Shown one piece after another: positions 27,303 through 37,898 of a stretch of 64,000 nucleotides of DNA (the first letter of the stretch is position 1; each line of letters begins with the position of its first letter). The DNA is from an uncultured Planktomarina sp. GTDB taxonomy: Bacteria > Pseudomonadota > Alphaproteobacteria > Rhodobacterales > Rhodobacteraceae. Both the position numbers and the translations under genes were made by a program. The stretch spans positions 186,001 to 250,000 of the forward strand of contig CAJJBP010000009.1 of NCBI GenBank assembly GCA_905182425.1, in the 5' to 3' direction. The notes beneath the pieces were generated by a model. The model was not told the origin of the DNA, made no database searches, and saw only the letters and a list, made by a program, of their open reading frames with translations.

Positions 27303-27524
27303 AACAATGAAAATCTATAGCGCTTTTCGAATTGTTTTTAAAAAAATGAGCTTTTTACTTCGCGAGATCATCTTGCAGATTAAATGTTCTTTAGCATCAC
27401 GTACAACGATGGAACACAGGCGTTTAATTTACATTACGAGCTACGATAGACCCGCGCAACAAGTTCAAAACCAATTTCTTATCCGTCTTGATCAGAACAA
27501 AATATTTTACCGAGGTTACCAACG

Positions 27525-30482
27525 ATGAGTGACCAACCTACAAATGAAGAATTTCACGCGTCTAGCTTTATGCAGGGGCACAACGCGGAATATTTAGAAC
27601 AATTGCAGGCTAAATACGCCTCAAATCCATCGTCAGTTGGTGTACATTGGGCCAGCTTCTTTTCAGATTTAGGCGATGAAAGCAAGGACTTGGAGGCCGA
27701 AGCTGCCGGTCCATCTTGGTCGAGAAACGACTGGCCAATAGATCCAATGGATGATCTTACCTCGGCGCTGACTGGTGAATACCCAGATTTTGTTACAGCA
27801 AGGGCTACCGGTAAGAAAATTACTGATGCGGCACAAAACGTTGGCGCTTCTATTAGCGATGAGCAATTGAAACGCTCTGTTCTGGACAGTCTTCGCGCGC
27901 TAATGTTGATCCGGGCTTACAGAATTCGTGGTCACTTGTCTGCAGACCTCGACCCACTTGGCATGCACAACATTGACGCACGACCTGAACTGGAGCCTGC
28001 AAACTATGGCTTCGAAGCACCGGACATGGATCGTCCAATCTTCCTGGACAATGTACTGGGCCTCAAATTCGCCTCGATGAGGGAAATTTTAGATATCGTG
28101 CGACGCACCTATTGTGGCACGTTTGCACTTCAATACATGCACATCTCAGATCCAGAACAATCGGCTTGGCTTAAAGAACGTATCGAGGGCTACGGCAAAG
28201 AAATCATCTTCACCCGAAAGGGTCGCAAAGCCATACTTAAAAAACTGGTTGAAGCGGAAGGCTTTGAAAAGTTTCTCCACGTCAAATACATGGGGACTAA
28301 GCGCTTTGGACTTGACGGTGGAGAAAGCTTGATCCCTGCGATGGAACAAATTATCAAACGTGGCGGCGCTTTAGGAGTAAAAGATGTCATCATTGGCATG
28401 CCTCATAGAGGCCGTTTAACGGTCTTGGCCAATGTCATGAACAAGCCATACCGAGCAATTTTCAATGAATTTCATGGTGGTTCATCAAAGCCTGATGATG
28501 TGGATGGGTCCGGTGATGTTAAGTATCATCTGGGCGCATCGTCTGACCGAGAATTTGATGGCAACATTGTGCACTTATCGCTAACGGCAAACCCAAGTCA
28601 CCTAGAAGCAGTTAATCCAGTCGTTTTGGGAAAAGCGCGCGCAAAACAAGACCAAAATAATGACACCGAGCGTACCAGTGTTCTACCAATATTGATGCAT
28701 GGTGATGCAGCTTTTGCGGGCCAAGGTGTTGTTGCTGAGGGATTTGGTCTATCTGGCTTAAAGGGCCACAAAACAGGCGGCACAATGCATATCGTTGTTA
28801 ACAACCAAATTGGTTTCACAACAGCACCCCATTTCAGCCGGTCTTCACCCTACCCAACCGACATCGCACTGATGGTTGAGGCACCCATTTTCCATGTAAA
28901 TGGCGATGATCCTGAAGCGGTGGTACACGCCGCACGTGTAGCAACTGAATTTCGCCAAAAGTTTAAAAAAGACGTAGTTCTTGACATTATTTGTTATCGT
29001 AGGTTCGGTCACAATGAGGGCGATGAACCAATGTTCACAAACCCCCTAATGTACAAAAAAATTAAAACGCAGAAGACAACGCTGACACTCTACACAGAGC
29101 GTTTGGTGCGTGACGGCCTAATCCCCGAAGGCGAGATCGAGGACATGAAGGCAACATTCCAAGCCAATCTAAACGATGAATTTGAGGCTGGTAAGGACTA
29201 TAAACCTAACAAAGCTGATTGGCTTGATGGACGTTGGTCTAAAATGAATCGCCGAGATAAAGACTATCAACGTGGTGCCACAGCAATACCAGATGATACA
29301 TACGATGCTGTAGCCAAATCGCTGACAGCAGCCCCAGAGGGTTTTCCTTTGCATAAAACAGTGCAGCGGATGTTGGACACCAAATCAACTATGTTGAAAA
29401 CTGGCGAAGGCATCGACTGGGCGACTGGCGAAGCCCTAGCCTTCGGATCTCTTTTATCTGAAGGTCACCCAGTCCGCCTTTCAGGTCAAGATAGCACCCG
29501 TGGCACATTCAGCCACCGCCATTCAGGTTTGATCAACCAAGAGACCGAAGAGCGCTACTTCCCTCTCAACAACATCCACGAGGACCAAGGGCATTATGAA
29601 GTCATCGACTCGATGCTTTCTGAATATGCTGTTCTAGGTTTTGAATATGGATACTCCCTGGCAGAACCCAACGCCTTGGTAATGTGGGAAGCTCAATTCG
29701 GTGATTTTTCAAACGGCGCCCAAATAATGTTTGACCAGTTTATCTCAAGTGGGGAAAGCAAATGGTTGCGTATGTCGGGACTAACAATGCTGCTGCCCCA
29801 CGGATTTGAAGGCCAAGGCCCTGAGCACAGTTCAGCGCGTCTTGAGCGGTTTTTACAGATGTGTGGTCAAGAAAATTGGATCGTAGCTAATTGTACAACA
29901 CCGGCGAACTACTTCCACATTTTGCGTCGACAAATACATCGCACATTCCGTAAGCCCCTGGTCTTAATGACACCCAAATCTCTACTGCGCCACAAAATGG
30001 CAGTATCCAAGCGTGAGGAATTCACATCAGGCTCAAGCTTTCACCGGGTGCTCTGGGATGATGCGCAATATGGAAATTCCAAGACTAAGCTTGTCTCAGA
30101 TAAGAAAATGAAACGCATAGTGATCTGCTCAGGTAAAGTCTATTTTGATCTTCTTGAAGAAAGAGATGCCCGCGGGATTGATGATATCTACCTCATGAGG
30201 CTCGAGCAGTTTTATCCTTTCCCAGCCATCTCTATGGTTGGGGAATTAGGTCGGTTCAAACAGGCTGAAATCGTTTGGTGCCAAGAAGAGCCAAAAAATC
30301 AAGGTGCTTGGAGCTTTATTGAACCAAACATCGAATGGGTTTTGACCCGGATCGGTGCAAAACATGCACGTCCAACCTATATGGGTCGTGCCACATCAGC
30401 ATCGCCGGCCACCGGCTTGGCTTCGATCCATAAATCACAACAAGCCGCGTTAATTGATGATGCGCTTACGTTAAAAGGATAA
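27525..30482 (+). CDS. sucA: 2-oxoglutarate dehydrogenase E1 component
   Basis: 985 residues, full length. N-terminal docking segment [18 protein letters not shown], thiamine-diphosphate region with [27 protein letters not shown], the GDG-equivalent [15 protein letters not shown] and VNNQIGFTT; transketolase-like part with [13 protein letters not shown] and [14 protein letters not shown]. It decarboxylates 2-oxoglutarate and passes the succinyl group to the lipoyl arm of SucB. Four bases separate its stop from sucB. Confidence 0.97.
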   Translation: MSDQPTNEEFHASSFMQGHNAEYLEQLQAKYASNPSSVGVHWASFFSDLGDESKDLEAEAAGPSWSRNDWPIDPMDDLTSALTGEYPDFVTARATGKKITDAAQNVGASISDEQLKRSVLDSLRALMLIRAYRIRGHLSADLDPLGMHNIDARPELEPANYGFEAPDMDRPIFLDNVLGLKFASMREILDIVRRTYCGTFALQYMHISDPEQSAWLKERIEGYGKEIIFTRKGRKAILKKLVEAEGFEKFLHVKYMGTKRFGLDGGESLIPAMEQIIKRGGALGVKDVIIGMPHRGRLTVLANVMNKPYRAIFNEFHGGSSKPDDVDGSGDVKYHLGASSDREFDGNIVHLSLTANPSHLEAVNPVVLGKARAKQDQNNDTERTSVLPILMHGDAAFAGQGVVAEGFGLSGLKGHKTGGTMHIVVNNQIGFTTAPHFSRSSPYPTDIALMVEAPIFHVNGDDPEAVVHAARVATEFRQKFKKDVVLDIICYRRFGHNEGDEPMFTNPLMYKKIKTQKTTLTLYTERLVRDGLIPEGEIEDMKATFQANLNDEFEAGKDYKPNKADWLDGRWSKMNRRDKDYQRGATAIPDDTYDAVAKSLTAAPEGFPLHKTVQRMLDTKSTMLKTGEGIDWATGEALAFGSLLSEGHPVRLSGQDSTRGTFSHRHSGLINQETEERYFPLNNIHEDQGHYEVIDSMLSEYAVLGFEYGYSLAEPNALVMWEAQFGDFSNGAQIMFDQFISSGESKWLRMSGLTMLLPHGFEGQGPEHSSARLERFLQMCGQENWIVANCTTPANYFHILRRQIHRTFRKPLVLMTPKSLLRHKMAVSKREEFTSGSSFHRVLWDDAQYGNSKTKLVSDKKMKRIVICSGKVYFDLLEERDARGIDDIYLMRLEQFYPFPAISMVGELGRFKQAEIVWCQEEPKNQGAWSFIEPNIEWVLTRIGAKHARPTYMGRATSASPATGLASIHKSQQAALIDDALTLKG

Positions 30483-30486
30483 AAAT

Positions 30487-31953
30487 ATGTCCACTGAAGT
30501 TCGTGTACCAACTTTGGGCGAATCTGTTTCTGAGGCCACAATTGCTACTTGGTTCAAAAAATCTGGAGACCAGGTGGAAGTCGATGAAATGCTTTGTGAA
30601 CTTGAAACTGATAAAGTTACAGTCGAAGTTCCGAGCCCCGTTGCCGGTACAATTGCAGAAATAATCGCTCCCGAAGGAAGCATTGTCAGTGTAGAAGCCC
30701 TTTTGGCCCTCATCACCGAAGGTGCGGTAACTGCTTCCGTAACCTCTCAGGCGGCAGCTGCGGCTCCTGCCTCTAATCCAGTAATGGTTCCAACTTTGGG
30801 CGAAAGCGTAAGCGAAGCAACTGTTTCCATTTGGTATAAAAAATTGGGTGATATGGTAATGCAAGACGAGATGCTCTGCGAACTTGAAACAGATAAAGTC
30901 AGCGTAGAAGTGCCAGCCCCCGTTGCTGGAGTTTTAAGTGAAATTTTTGCAATAGAAGGTAGCATCGTGAAGGCCGGCGGACAATTGGCAGTTATCGGCA
31001 GTGATGTTGCATCCTCTGCTCCTGTCAAAGACGTATCTGTTCCTACAGCTTCTAGAAAAGACGTAGAAAACGCACCATCCGCAAAAAAACTGATGGCAGA
31101 AGAAAATTTAATCGATGGTTCAGTGGTTGGGACCGGTAAAGGTGGACGGGTTATGAAAGAAGATGTAATCAAAACCTTAAAGTCCGCACCTGTAATAAAA
31201 GAACCATCAAAGCAAGAAGTATCCATGCGGGCGCCTGTGCCAGCCGATGATGCGAGCCGCGAAGAGCGTGTCAAAATGAGCCGCTTGCGTCAAACTATTG
31301 CGCGCCGTTTGAAGGACAGCCAGAATACTGCGGCAATGCTCACAACTTTTAATGAAGTTGATATGACTGAAGTCATGGCTTTGCGCCATGAATATAAAGA
31401 TTTATTTTTAAAAAAACATGGTGTTAAACTAGGCTTTATGTCGTTTTTTACCAAAGCATGCTGTCACGCGTTACGAGAGGTTCCAGAGGTTAATGCTGAA
31501 ATCGATGGAACTGATATCGTCTTTAAAAACTTTGTACACATGGGTATCGCCGCCGGTACGCCAACTGGTCTCGTCGTTCCAGTTCTACGCGATGTTGACG
31601 CATTATCATTTGCAGATATTGAAAAAACAATAGCTGAAAAAGGAGCACGTGCACGCGATGGAAAACTATCAATGGCAGAAATGCAGGGCGGTACTTTCAC
31701 CATCTCAAATGGTGGTGTGTATGGCTCTTTAATGTCTGCTCCTATTTTGAACCCACCGCAATCTGGTATTTTGGGGATGCATAAAATTCAAGACCGTCCA
31801 ATGGCAATCAATGGCCAGGTTGTGATCCGTCCAATGATGTACCTTGCCTTGAGTTATGATCATAGAATTGTCGATGGGAAAGGAGCTGTAACTTTCCTTG
31901 TTCGTGTAAAAGAAGCGTTAGAAGATCCACGCCGCTTGCTGATGGACCTTTAG
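30487..31953 (+). CDS. sucB: dihydrolipoamide succinyltransferase E2, two lipoyl domains
   Basis: 488 residues. Two near-identical biotinyl-lipoyl domains at about 5-75 and 100-172, each with a lipoylated Lys in [11 protein letters not shown] and [11 protein letters not shown] and separated by an Ala-rich linker. Then a peripheral subunit-binding domain ([14 protein letters not shown] with [13 protein letters not shown]), and a C-terminal catalytic core with [12 protein letters not shown] carrying the catalytic His. E. coli SucB has one lipoyl domain, so the duplication is a lineage trait I recall from Rhodobacterales. It forms the core of the 2-oxoglutarate dehydrogenase complex with SucA and Lpd. 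Confidence 0.96.
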   Translation: MSTEVRVPTLGESVSEATIATWFKKSGDQVEVDEMLCELETDKVTVEVPSPVAGTIAEIIAPEGSIVSVEALLALITEGAVTASVTSQAAAAAPASNPVMVPTLGESVSEATVSIWYKKLGDMVMQDEMLCELETDKVSVEVPAPVAGVLSEIFAIEGSIVKAGGQLAVIGSDVASSAPVKDVSVPTASRKDVENAPSAKKLMAEENLIDGSVVGTGKGGRVMKEDVIKTLKSAPVIKEPSKQEVSMRAPVPADDASREERVKMSRLRQTIARRLKDSQNTAAMLTTFNEVDMTEVMALRHEYKDLFLKKHGVKLGFMSFFTKACCHALREVPEVNAEIDGTDIVFKNFVHMGIAAGTPTGLVVPVLRDVDALSFADIEKTIAEKGARARDGKLSMAEMQGGTFTISNGGVYGSLMSAPILNPPQSGILGMHKIQDRPMAINGQVVIRPMMYLALSYDHRIVDGKGAVTFLVRVKEALEDPRRLLMDL

Positions 31954-31964
31954 GAAGCTTGCCA

Positions 31965-32375
31965 ATGTCCCACGAACTAACTGCACTTACCTTGGCAGGA
32001 CTTCTTCAAGTGTCCCAATACGTCGCAATGTCAATTCCCGCCAATATTGAGTTAGGCATAGGCAAAACAATAAGCCCACGCGATCCAGCGCGCTTAGTAA
32101 AACCGCTTGTTGATCAGATGAGCCAAAAAACAGGGCGACTTTACAGAGCCTTAAACAATCATTTCGAGGGGCTAGTTTTATTTACCCTGGCTGTTTTTGT
32201 AATAACACTTAGTGAAAAATCAAACATTGTAACTGTATCCGCGTCTTACATCTATTTATGCGCACGTGTGCTTTACGTACCAGCTTATTACTTCGGCTTA
32301 AAACCTTGGCGTACGCTAATCTGGTTGTTTGGCTTTTTTGCTACAACTACTATACTCATAACCGCACTAATTTGA
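31965..32375 (+). CDS. MAPEG-family membrane protein
   Basis: 136 residues from the ATG at 31965; an in-frame TTG two codons earlier is an alternative. Four hydrophobic helices, with the family-like RLYRALNNHFEGLVLFTLAV (Arg, Asn-His and Glu-rich loop) and YLCARVLYVPAYYFGLKPWR. MAPEG proteins in bacteria are small four-helix membrane proteins, some acting as glutathione transferases; no catalytic role can be assigned here. It lies 11 bases after sucB and 96 bases before lpd, so it is embedded in the operon. Nothing else in the operon is membrane-bound. Confidence 0.75.
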   Translation: MSHELTALTLAGLLQVSQYVAMSIPANIELGIGKTISPRDPARLVKPLVDQMSQKTGRLYRALNNHFEGLVLFTLAVFVITLSEKSNIVTVSASYIYLCARVLYVPAYYFGLKPWRTLIWLFGFFATTTILITALI

Positions 32376-32471
32376 TTTTTGCCTAGCTCTCCATTTTTCC
32401 AGGTTTTGGGGCTGCGTCGAGATCTAACCCTCACCACTAGGTAAAACTTGTATAAAAAAAGGATCTCTACC

Positions 32472-33860
32472 ATGGCTTCTTACGACGTAATTGTAATTGG
32501 GTCCGGCCCAGGCGGCTATGTGTGTGCAATTCGTTGCGCACAACTAGGCCTAAAAACAGCTTGCGTCGAAGGACGCGAAACTTTGGGTGGAACTTGCTTA
32601 AACGTTGGCTGCATACCATCCAAAGCACTACTGCACGCCAGCCATCAATTGCACGAAGCACAACATAACTTTGTTAAAATGGGCCTCATTGCAGAAAATC
32701 CAATAGTGGATTGGACCAAAATGCAAAACTATAAAAAAGATGTTATCGAAGGAAACACTAAGGGCATCGAATTTCTCTTTAAAAAGAACAAAATTGACTG
32801 GTTAAAAGGTTGGGGATCTATCCCAGCTCTTGGTAAAGTCGAAGTTGCAGGCGAATTGCATATCGCGAAACACATTATTATTGCGAGTGGCTCCGAGCCC
32901 TCAAGTTTACCGGGCATCAAAATAGACGAAAAAATAGTTGTGAGCTCGACGGGTGCTTTAGAATTAGATAAAATACCAACAAAAATGGTTGTTATTGGTG
33001 CAGGCGTGATTGGGCTGGAACTAGGGTCTGTTTACGCACGCTTGGGCGTTGATGTGGAAGTTATTGAATTTTTGGATCAAATTACCCCTGGAATGGATGG
33101 CGAAGTACAAAAAACGTTTCAACGCATTCTCAAAAAACAAGGACTTAAATTTACCATGGGTGCTGCTGTTCAATCAGTGTCTACAAAAAATAAAACTGCT
33201 ACAGTTACCTATGTAAAGCGCAAGAAAGAGACTGAGCACCAGGTTGAGGCAGACGTTGTGTTGGTGGCAACAGGCCGAAAACCTTATGCGGCTGGCTTAG
33301 GACTTGAGGCCTTGGGCATTGAAATGACAAAAAGTGGTCAGATCCAAACAGATGCAAACTATGCGACAAGTGCTTCGGGCGTTTACGCCATCGGAGACGC
33401 AATCGAAGGCCCTATGCTTGCACATAAAGCTGAAGACGAAGGCATGGCCATTGCAGAAATTCTGGCTGGAAAGGCTGGGCATGTTAATTACAATGTCATC
33501 CCTGGCGTGATCTATACCCATCCGGAGGTCTCCAGCGTTGGAAACACGGAGGATCAACTTAAAGAACAAGGTCGCGATTATAAGGTTGGAAAATTTTCCT
33601 TCGTGGGCAATGGGCGTGCCAAAGCGAACTTTGCCAGCGAAGGTTTTGTGAAAATACTTGCGGATAAAAATACTGATCGAATTTTAGGTGCTCATATCAT
33701 CGGCCCCATGGCAGGTGATTTGATCCATGAAATCTGCGTAGCAATGGAATTTGGAGCCGCTGCTGAAGATCTAGCAAGAACATGCCACGCACACCCAACC
33801 TACTCAGAAGCAGTGCGCGAAGCAGCACTGGCTTGTGGAAATGGAGCAATTCACAGCTAA
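32472..33860 (+). CDS. lpd: dihydrolipoyl dehydrogenase (E3)
   Basis: 462 residues from the ATG at 32472 ([17 protein letters not shown]), which follows AAAAAGGATCTCTACC; an upstream TTG would add eight residues. FAD motif GSGPGG, redox-active disulfide in [21 protein letters not shown] motif [20 protein letters not shown], and the His-Glu pair in [16 protein letters not shown]. It reoxidises the dihydrolipoyl arm of SucB. A short GC stem (CTGGCC/GGCCAG, 33870-33887) lies between it and the convergent GntR gene without a U-tract. Confidence 0.96.
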   Translation: MASYDVIVIGSGPGGYVCAIRCAQLGLKTACVEGRETLGGTCLNVGCIPSKALLHASHQLHEAQHNFVKMGLIAENPIVDWTKMQNYKKDVIEGNTKGIEFLFKKNKIDWLKGWGSIPALGKVEVAGELHIAKHIIIASGSEPSSLPGIKIDEKIVVSSTGALELDKIPTKMVVIGAGVIGLELGSVYARLGVDVEVIEFLDQITPGMDGEVQKTFQRILKKQGLKFTMGAAVQSVSTKNKTATVTYVKRKKETEHQVEADVVLVATGRKPYAAGLGLEALGIEMTKSGQIQTDANYATSASGVYAIGDAIEGPMLAHKAEDEGMAIAEILAGKAGHVNYNVIPGVIYTHPEVSSVGNTEDQLKEQGRDYKVGKFSFVGNGRAKANFASEGFVKILADKNTDRILGAHIIGPMAGDLIHEICVAMEFGAAAEDLARTCHAHPTYSEAVREAALACGNGAIHS

Positions 33861-33875
33861 ATAAGCGCACTGGCC

Positions 33876-34520
33876 TTAACGGGCCAGCATTCGTAACCCT
33901 TGCGTCACATCAGCACGGACCGCCACCCGTAAACTGGGTTCATCGCCTGCTTTCAACGCGGCGAGAATTAATCTATGATTGACCGGCGGATCTTTGCGCT
34001 GCAACTTACCATAAAGTGCGCGCATCGTTGGCCCCAATTGTAGCCAAACAGTCTCCACAGTAGCTAACATAGCCGGCGCTTGCGCCCGTAAATAAAGCGT
34101 TCTGTGAAATTCAAGATTAGTACGAATGTACGTCACCGCATCAGCCTTAACAACGGCAACTGAAATCGAATTGTTTATTACCTGCAACCTCTCAACCAAA
34201 GCCATATGTGCACGTGGAAGTGCGCGAGATGCCAATTCAACCTCAATTAGAGCGCGGAGAGATGCGAGTTCCTCGATACGGTCACTCGAAAGTTCTGGCG
34301 TTTGAAATCGCCCTGTTGCCGAAATACTTAAGGCACCCTCTGCGGCTAATCGCTTAAGCGCTTCTCTTACTGGGGTTGTGGAAACACCAAACTCAGCTGC
34401 AATTCCACGCAAAGTAAAGGCCTGGCCTGGCCTAATCTCGCCATACATAATTCGCATTCTTAGAGTACGATAGAGCCGATCATGTGCTGCTACGTAACTT
34501 TCTTGAGAACGCTCTTTCAT
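33876..34520 (-). CDS. GntR-family (FCD/FadR subfamily) transcriptional regulator
   Basis: 214 residues. N-terminal winged helix with MRIMYGEIRPGQAFTLRGIA then FGVSTTPVREALKRLAAEGA, the GntR signature. The C-terminal all-helical FCD domain has ELASLRALIEVELASRAL, YIRTNLEFHRTLYLRA (metal/ligand His) and HRLILAALKAGD. Ligands of this subfamily are usually organic acids. It is convergent with lpd, and its own start is preceded by the palindrome TGTGATCACA, also found twice before sucC. I infer that it is autoregulated and controls the sucCDAB-lpd operon in response to a TCA-cycle or related acid. Confidence 0.88.
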   Translation of the reverse strand: MKERSQESYVAAHDRLYRTLRMRIMYGEIRPGQAFTLRGIAAEFGVSTTPVREALKRLAAEGALSISATGRFQTPELSSDRIEELASLRALIEVELASRALPRAHMALVERLQVINNSISVAVVKADAVTYIRTNLEFHRTLYLRAQAPAMLATVETVWLQLGPTMRALYGKLQRKDPPVNHRLILAALKAGDEPSLRVAVRADVTQGLRMLAR

Positions 34521-34527
34521 ACCTGCT

Positions 34528-34537
34528 TGTGATCACA
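34528..34537. promoter_or_regulatory. TGTGATCACA palindrome at the GntR gene start
   Basis: Perfect 10-bp palindrome 8 bases upstream of the regulator's ATG. It lies downstream of a TTGACA hexamer on the minus strand (34549-34554), so a bound repressor would block the promoter or early elongation. Same sequence as the pair before sucC. Confidence 0.5.
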
Positions 34538-34563
34538 TTTTATCGACCTGTCAAATACGAAAT

Positions 34564-35274
34564 TCAAAACTTTATCAAATGCAACTCTCCACCATTTTGG
34601 CGCAGCCAAATTCTCTGTGCATCATAATCGGGATAGAGCCTTCCGACCACTGCCCAAAAGCGATCCGAATGGTTCATTTCTACCAAATGCGCAACCTCAT
34701 GTGCCGCTACGTATTCAAGTACGGCCTGAGGTGCCATGATTAAGCGCCAGGAATAATTTATATTTCCAATGTTGGAACAGGAACCCCAACGAGAAGTGGT
34801 ATCTCTTACAGTTAGGCTCTTGTAGTCTTGTCCCACTGCGGCTGCATACTTATCAGTGGCCTCGATCAATGCATGCCGTGCTTGAAGCTTAAGAAAGGCC
34901 TTAGTTCGAGGCGCAACCATATGGTCAGGGCCTGGAACCATTAATGCTTCTCCTATTCGCTTAACTTGACGCCCAGAACCCACCTTGAGAGCAATTCTCT
35001 TTCCTTGAAATAAAATTTGGCATCCAATTTGTACATAGGTGACCTCTGGCAAATTTTCTAAATGCGAGCGCACCCACTTTTCTTTTTCAAAAATAAAACT
35101 TCGGGCTTGGGATATTGGGCACGACACCGGCAAACTCAGAATTACCTCCCCTTTATGGCGGGAAATTCGAAGCGACATACGCCGCGCACGCATTGATCGC
35201 CTCATTATAATTTTAATTTCGGGCGCTCCCGGCAGGATAATATGCTGCAAAACCGCTTTTGAGGAAGGATTCAT
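34564..35274 (-). CDS. YgjP-like zinc metallopeptidase domain protein (DUF45)
   Basis: 236 residues from the ATG at 35274; the open frame continues upstream to 35421, overlapping the promoter side of the next gene, and GTG codons near 35304-35313 with GAAGGGGAAG before them are alternative starts. Family features are RRMSLRISRHKGEVILSLP, WGSCSNIGNINYSWRLIMAP and the zinc site YVAAHEVAHLVEMNHSDRFW (HExxH with a later His). Members are thought to be M48-like cytoplasmic metalloproteases of unknown target. Divergent from the TIGR02300 gene. Confidence 0.85.
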   Translation of the reverse strand: MNPSSKAVLQHIILPGAPEIKIIMRRSMRARRMSLRISRHKGEVILSLPVSCPISQARSFIFEKEKWVRSHLENLPEVTYVQIGCQILFQGKRIALKVGSGRQVKRIGEALMVPGPDHMVAPRTKAFLKLQARHALIEATDKYAAAVGQDYKSLTVRDTTSRWGSCSNIGNINYSWRLIMAPQAVLEYVAAHEVAHLVEMNHSDRFWAVVGRLYPDYDAQRIWLRQNGGELHLIKF

Positions 35275-35371
35275 CCAAGCCATCCAAGAATTATTAGATT
35301 TCACCTTTGACACTTCCCCTTCTCTATGACAATCGGGATAGATTGTCACCGTTTGTAAAAAGGGGAAACCC

Positions 35372-35698
35372 ATGCCCAAAGAAGAATGGGGTACGAAACG
35401 TATTTGTCCGACTACCGGCAAACGTTTTTATGACCTTAACAAAGACCCGATTGTTAGCCCGTATACGGGAGAGAAAGTTGCGATTGATGCAAATAAAGGC
35501 CGAACAATGGTGGCCGATGCAGAAGATGCGCAATCTAAAAAACTGCAAGATGAAGAGACTGACACAGATGAAGTGGTGTTGGATGAGGAAGAGGATATTG
35601 ACGTAGATTTGGGCGATGATGTGCTCGAAGATGACGATGAGGACACTGTGCCTCTCGAAGAGATTGCAGACGTCGCAGCAAACGACGACGACGATTAA
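35372..35698 (+). CDS. TIGR02300 family protein
   Basis: 108 residues. The N-terminal half EEWGTKRICPTTGKRFYDLN and KDPIVSPYTGEKV is diagnostic of TIGR02300, an alphaproteobacterial family with a degenerate zinc-ribbon-like CP.TG motif. The second half is extremely acidic (DEEEDIDVDLGDD; EDDDED). The function is unknown. ATG at 35372 follows AAAAGGGG. Followed by tRNA-Ala. Confidence 0.9.
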   Translation: MPKEEWGTKRICPTTGKRFYDLNKDPIVSPYTGEKVAIDANKGRTMVADAEDAQSKKLQDEETDTDEVVLDEEEDIDVDLGDDVLEDDDEDTVPLEEIADVAANDDDD

Positions 35699-35726
35699 GA
35701 TCTTACCTTGGCGCGTGGATTAACTC

Positions 35727-35755
35727 TTGATCCCGCGTCAAGCGTTGCCTACATA
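35727..35755 (+). promoter_or_regulatory. probable tRNA-Ala promoter
   Basis: TTGATC (35727-35732), 17-bp spacer, TACATA (35750-35755), ending 13 bases before the tRNA 5' end. Spacing and sequence fit a housekeeping promoter. Confidence 0.45.
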
Positions 35756-35768
35756 CCTAAAACTAAGG

Positions 35769-35844
35769 GGGCCCTTAGCTCAGCTGGGAGAGCGCCTGCA
35801 TGGCATGCAGGAGGTCAGCGGTTCGATCCCGCTAGGGTCCACCA
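35769..35844 (+). tRNA. tRNA-Ala (anticodon GGC)
   Basis: 76-nt cloverleaf with encoded CCA. Acceptor GGGCCCT/AGGGTCC (one G-U), D arm TAGCTCAGCTGGGAGAGC, anticodon stem CTGCA/TGCAG around loop TGGCA giving GGC, T arm with GTTCGATCC. Confidence 0.95.
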
Positions 35845-36184
35845 TTTTAAAAGTAAAAAAGCGCTTAGCTGCTGCTGAGGGCAGTTTTTGAACTCTTTTG
35901 CAAAATTCACTAAATCAGCCAAAAGATGAGATTGGCTACTTAAGAGATTTATAGTTTTAGTTTACAGAATAGCGCGGAAAGCAGAATTCTGCTGTACAGA
36001 TATATTTTGGCTATGCCGCCTAATTAGGTAAAAAAAGTCTTTTTCTACCAAACATGAAATGCCGTCTCTATCCAAACCAAATATTGCTATGTATTAAAGA
36101 GATAAAAGTCTTCCGAGCGGCCAAGTTACCGAACATAGTAATTTATATTAATACCTTGCTACACCAACTTTGAGATATCCCAAT
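35845..36184. other. intergenic region after tRNA-Ala
   Basis: 340 bp, AT-rich, no credible ORF, RNA gene or repeat. No strong hairpin with a U-tract was seen for the tRNA or for glpK reading in from the right. Confidence 0.45.
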
Positions 36185-37672
36185 TTATTTAGAACGCTTT
36201 GACAATGTGCGACGAACCGCATCCTTCCACCCAGCATAGAGCGTGTCGCGTTCCTCTTCTATCATGTTAGCGTCAAAGCGCTGCTCCAGCGCCCAAGTTT
36301 TAGCAAATGTCTCCTGATCAGGATAAACACCTGCCCGCATTCCGGCCAACCATGCGGCGCCAAGCGCTGTTGTCTCCAGAACTTGCGGTCGATCAACGGG
36401 CATTCCCAAAATATCTGCTAAAAACTGCATCGACCAATCACTAGCGGCCATGCCTCCATCGACACGTAGCACGGCATTCTTGGAACTGCCCATATCTTTT
36501 TGCATTGCCGCAAGTAAGTCGCGAGTTTGATATCCGACACTTTGCAATGCAGCCTTCGCAAGTTCATTCGGTCCAGAATTTCGTGATAAACCAAAGATAG
36601 CACCACGACACTCAGCATCCCAATAAGGAGCCCCAAGACCTGTAAACGCCGGCACAATATATAAAGACTGGGTTTTATCAGCGGCTTCCGCCATAGCGGC
36701 AGTCTCGTGGGCTTCCGAAATCAAACCCAAGCCATCACGCAACCATTGAACTACTGCTCCCGCAATGAAAATGGAACCTTCCAACGCATATGTGGTTTGT
36801 CCATTAAGTTGATAGGCTATAGTTCCAAGCAACCTATTTTTTGACTTAACAAGGGTCTTACCCGTGTTCAGAAGCGCAAAACATCCCGTACCGTAAGTAG
36901 ACTTGAGCATACCAGTCTCGAAACAGGCCTGCCCAATAGTAGCGGCTTGTTGGTCACCCGCTACGCCAGAAATTGGTATCTGCCCGCCAAAAATAGCAGT
37001 CACGCCAAAATCAGCCGAACAATCTAAAACCTGAGGTAACATTTTTATTGGAACATTCAAAAGGTCACAAATTTGCGCATCCCATTGTCCCTTAGAAATA
37101 TCATAAAGCATCGTACGGGCTGCGTTTGTGGCATCGGTTAAATGAGATTTTCCATCCGTCATTTTCCAAATTAAATAACTGTCGATGGTTCCAAAAAGAA
37201 GTTCACCTCGATCTGCTTTAGTCCGCGTGCCCTCAACGTTTTGCAAAATCCAATTTACTTTTGTACCCGAAAAATAGGCATCAATCATCAGGCCAGTTTT
37301 TGTGATCACCATCTCAGTATGGCCAGCCAATCGCAGCTCATCACAAAACGGCGCTGTTCGTCGATCTTGCCACACAATTGCATTGTGGACAGGCTTGCCT
37401 GTCGCCTTATCCCAAATCAAAGTGGTTTCCCGCTGATTCGTAATGCCAACGGAGGCAATATCAGCAGGGCCACAGTCAGCTTTTTTCATAACGTCTCGTA
37501 CGGTTGTCAAAACCGAAACCCATATTTCCTCAGCATCATGCTCAACCCACCCCGACTGAGGGAAATGTTGCGTAATTTCTTGCTGACTGACAAAGGCTGG
37601 ACGCATTCGAGCATCAAATAGGATTGCCCTACTTGAGGTAGTGCCCTGATCGATCGCAAGTACAAAGGTCAT
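36185..37672 (-). CDS. glpK: glycerol kinase
   Basis: 495 residues from the ATG at 37672 ([20 protein letters not shown]); the open frame extends further but without family similarity. FGGY-family kinase with the phosphate motif DQGTTSSRA, the substrate region [45 protein letters not shown] and [12 protein letters not shown]. It phosphorylates glycerol to glycerol-3-phosphate in the cytoplasm. No glpD, glpF or transporter lies nearby in the window, so it is a stand-alone gene here. Confidence 0.95.
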   Translation of the reverse strand: MTFVLAIDQGTTSSRAILFDARMRPAFVSQQEITQHFPQSGWVEHDAEEIWVSVLTTVRDVMKKADCGPADIASVGITNQRETTLIWDKATGKPVHNAIVWQDRRTAPFCDELRLAGHTEMVITKTGLMIDAYFSGTKVNWILQNVEGTRTKADRGELLFGTIDSYLIWKMTDGKSHLTDATNAARTMLYDISKGQWDAQICDLLNVPIKMLPQVLDCSADFGVTAIFGGQIPISGVAGDQQAATIGQACFETGMLKSTYGTGCFALLNTGKTLVKSKNRLLGTIAYQLNGQTTYALEGSIFIAGAVVQWLRDGLGLISEAHETAAMAEAADKTQSLYIVPAFTGLGAPYWDAECRGAIFGLSRNSGPNELAKAALQSVGYQTRDLLAAMQKDMGSSKNAVLRVDGGMAASDWSMQFLADILGMPVDRPQVLETTALGAAWLAGMRAGVYPDQETFAKTWALEQRFDANMIEEERDTLYAGWKDAVRRTLSKRSK

Positions 37673-37898
37673 GATATTCCCATTAGATTGGCCGCAACTA
37701 TCGTCACGGTAACAAAGTTTATTTATCGCTAATATGTTTTCTGTTAGTATAGAACCTAAGTTTGCGAAGGCACCAAACAATATTTATAGCAGCCCTGTGA
37801 GCTCATTCCTTATTAGTTAGACAACTCCTGCCCGCCCCAAAAAAGATCATATTTATCGCCAATCTCTTGAATATCTCAGGTATGTGTTTGACATTCTG

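Noticed and set aside
27307-27528. 73-codon ORF between sucD and sucA with an ATGA overlap onto sucA
   Set aside because: No ribosome site, no recognisable features and unusual composition; more likely an untranslated spacer, though a small leader peptide is not excluded.
30747-31274. Open frame of 175 codons on the minus strand opposite sucB
   Set aside because: It is the complement of the Ala-rich linker and lipoyl domains; composition (Ser/Thr-rich) follows from the sense strand.
33870-33887. CTGGCC/GGCCAG hairpin between lpd and the GntR gene as a terminator
   Set aside because: The stem has only six pairs, no U-tract on either strand, and overlaps the end of the GntR coding sequence.
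37299-37312. TGTGATCACC inside glpK as another copy of the GntR operator
   Set aside because: It is within coding sequence and breaks the palindrome at the last base, so chance is a sufficient explanation.
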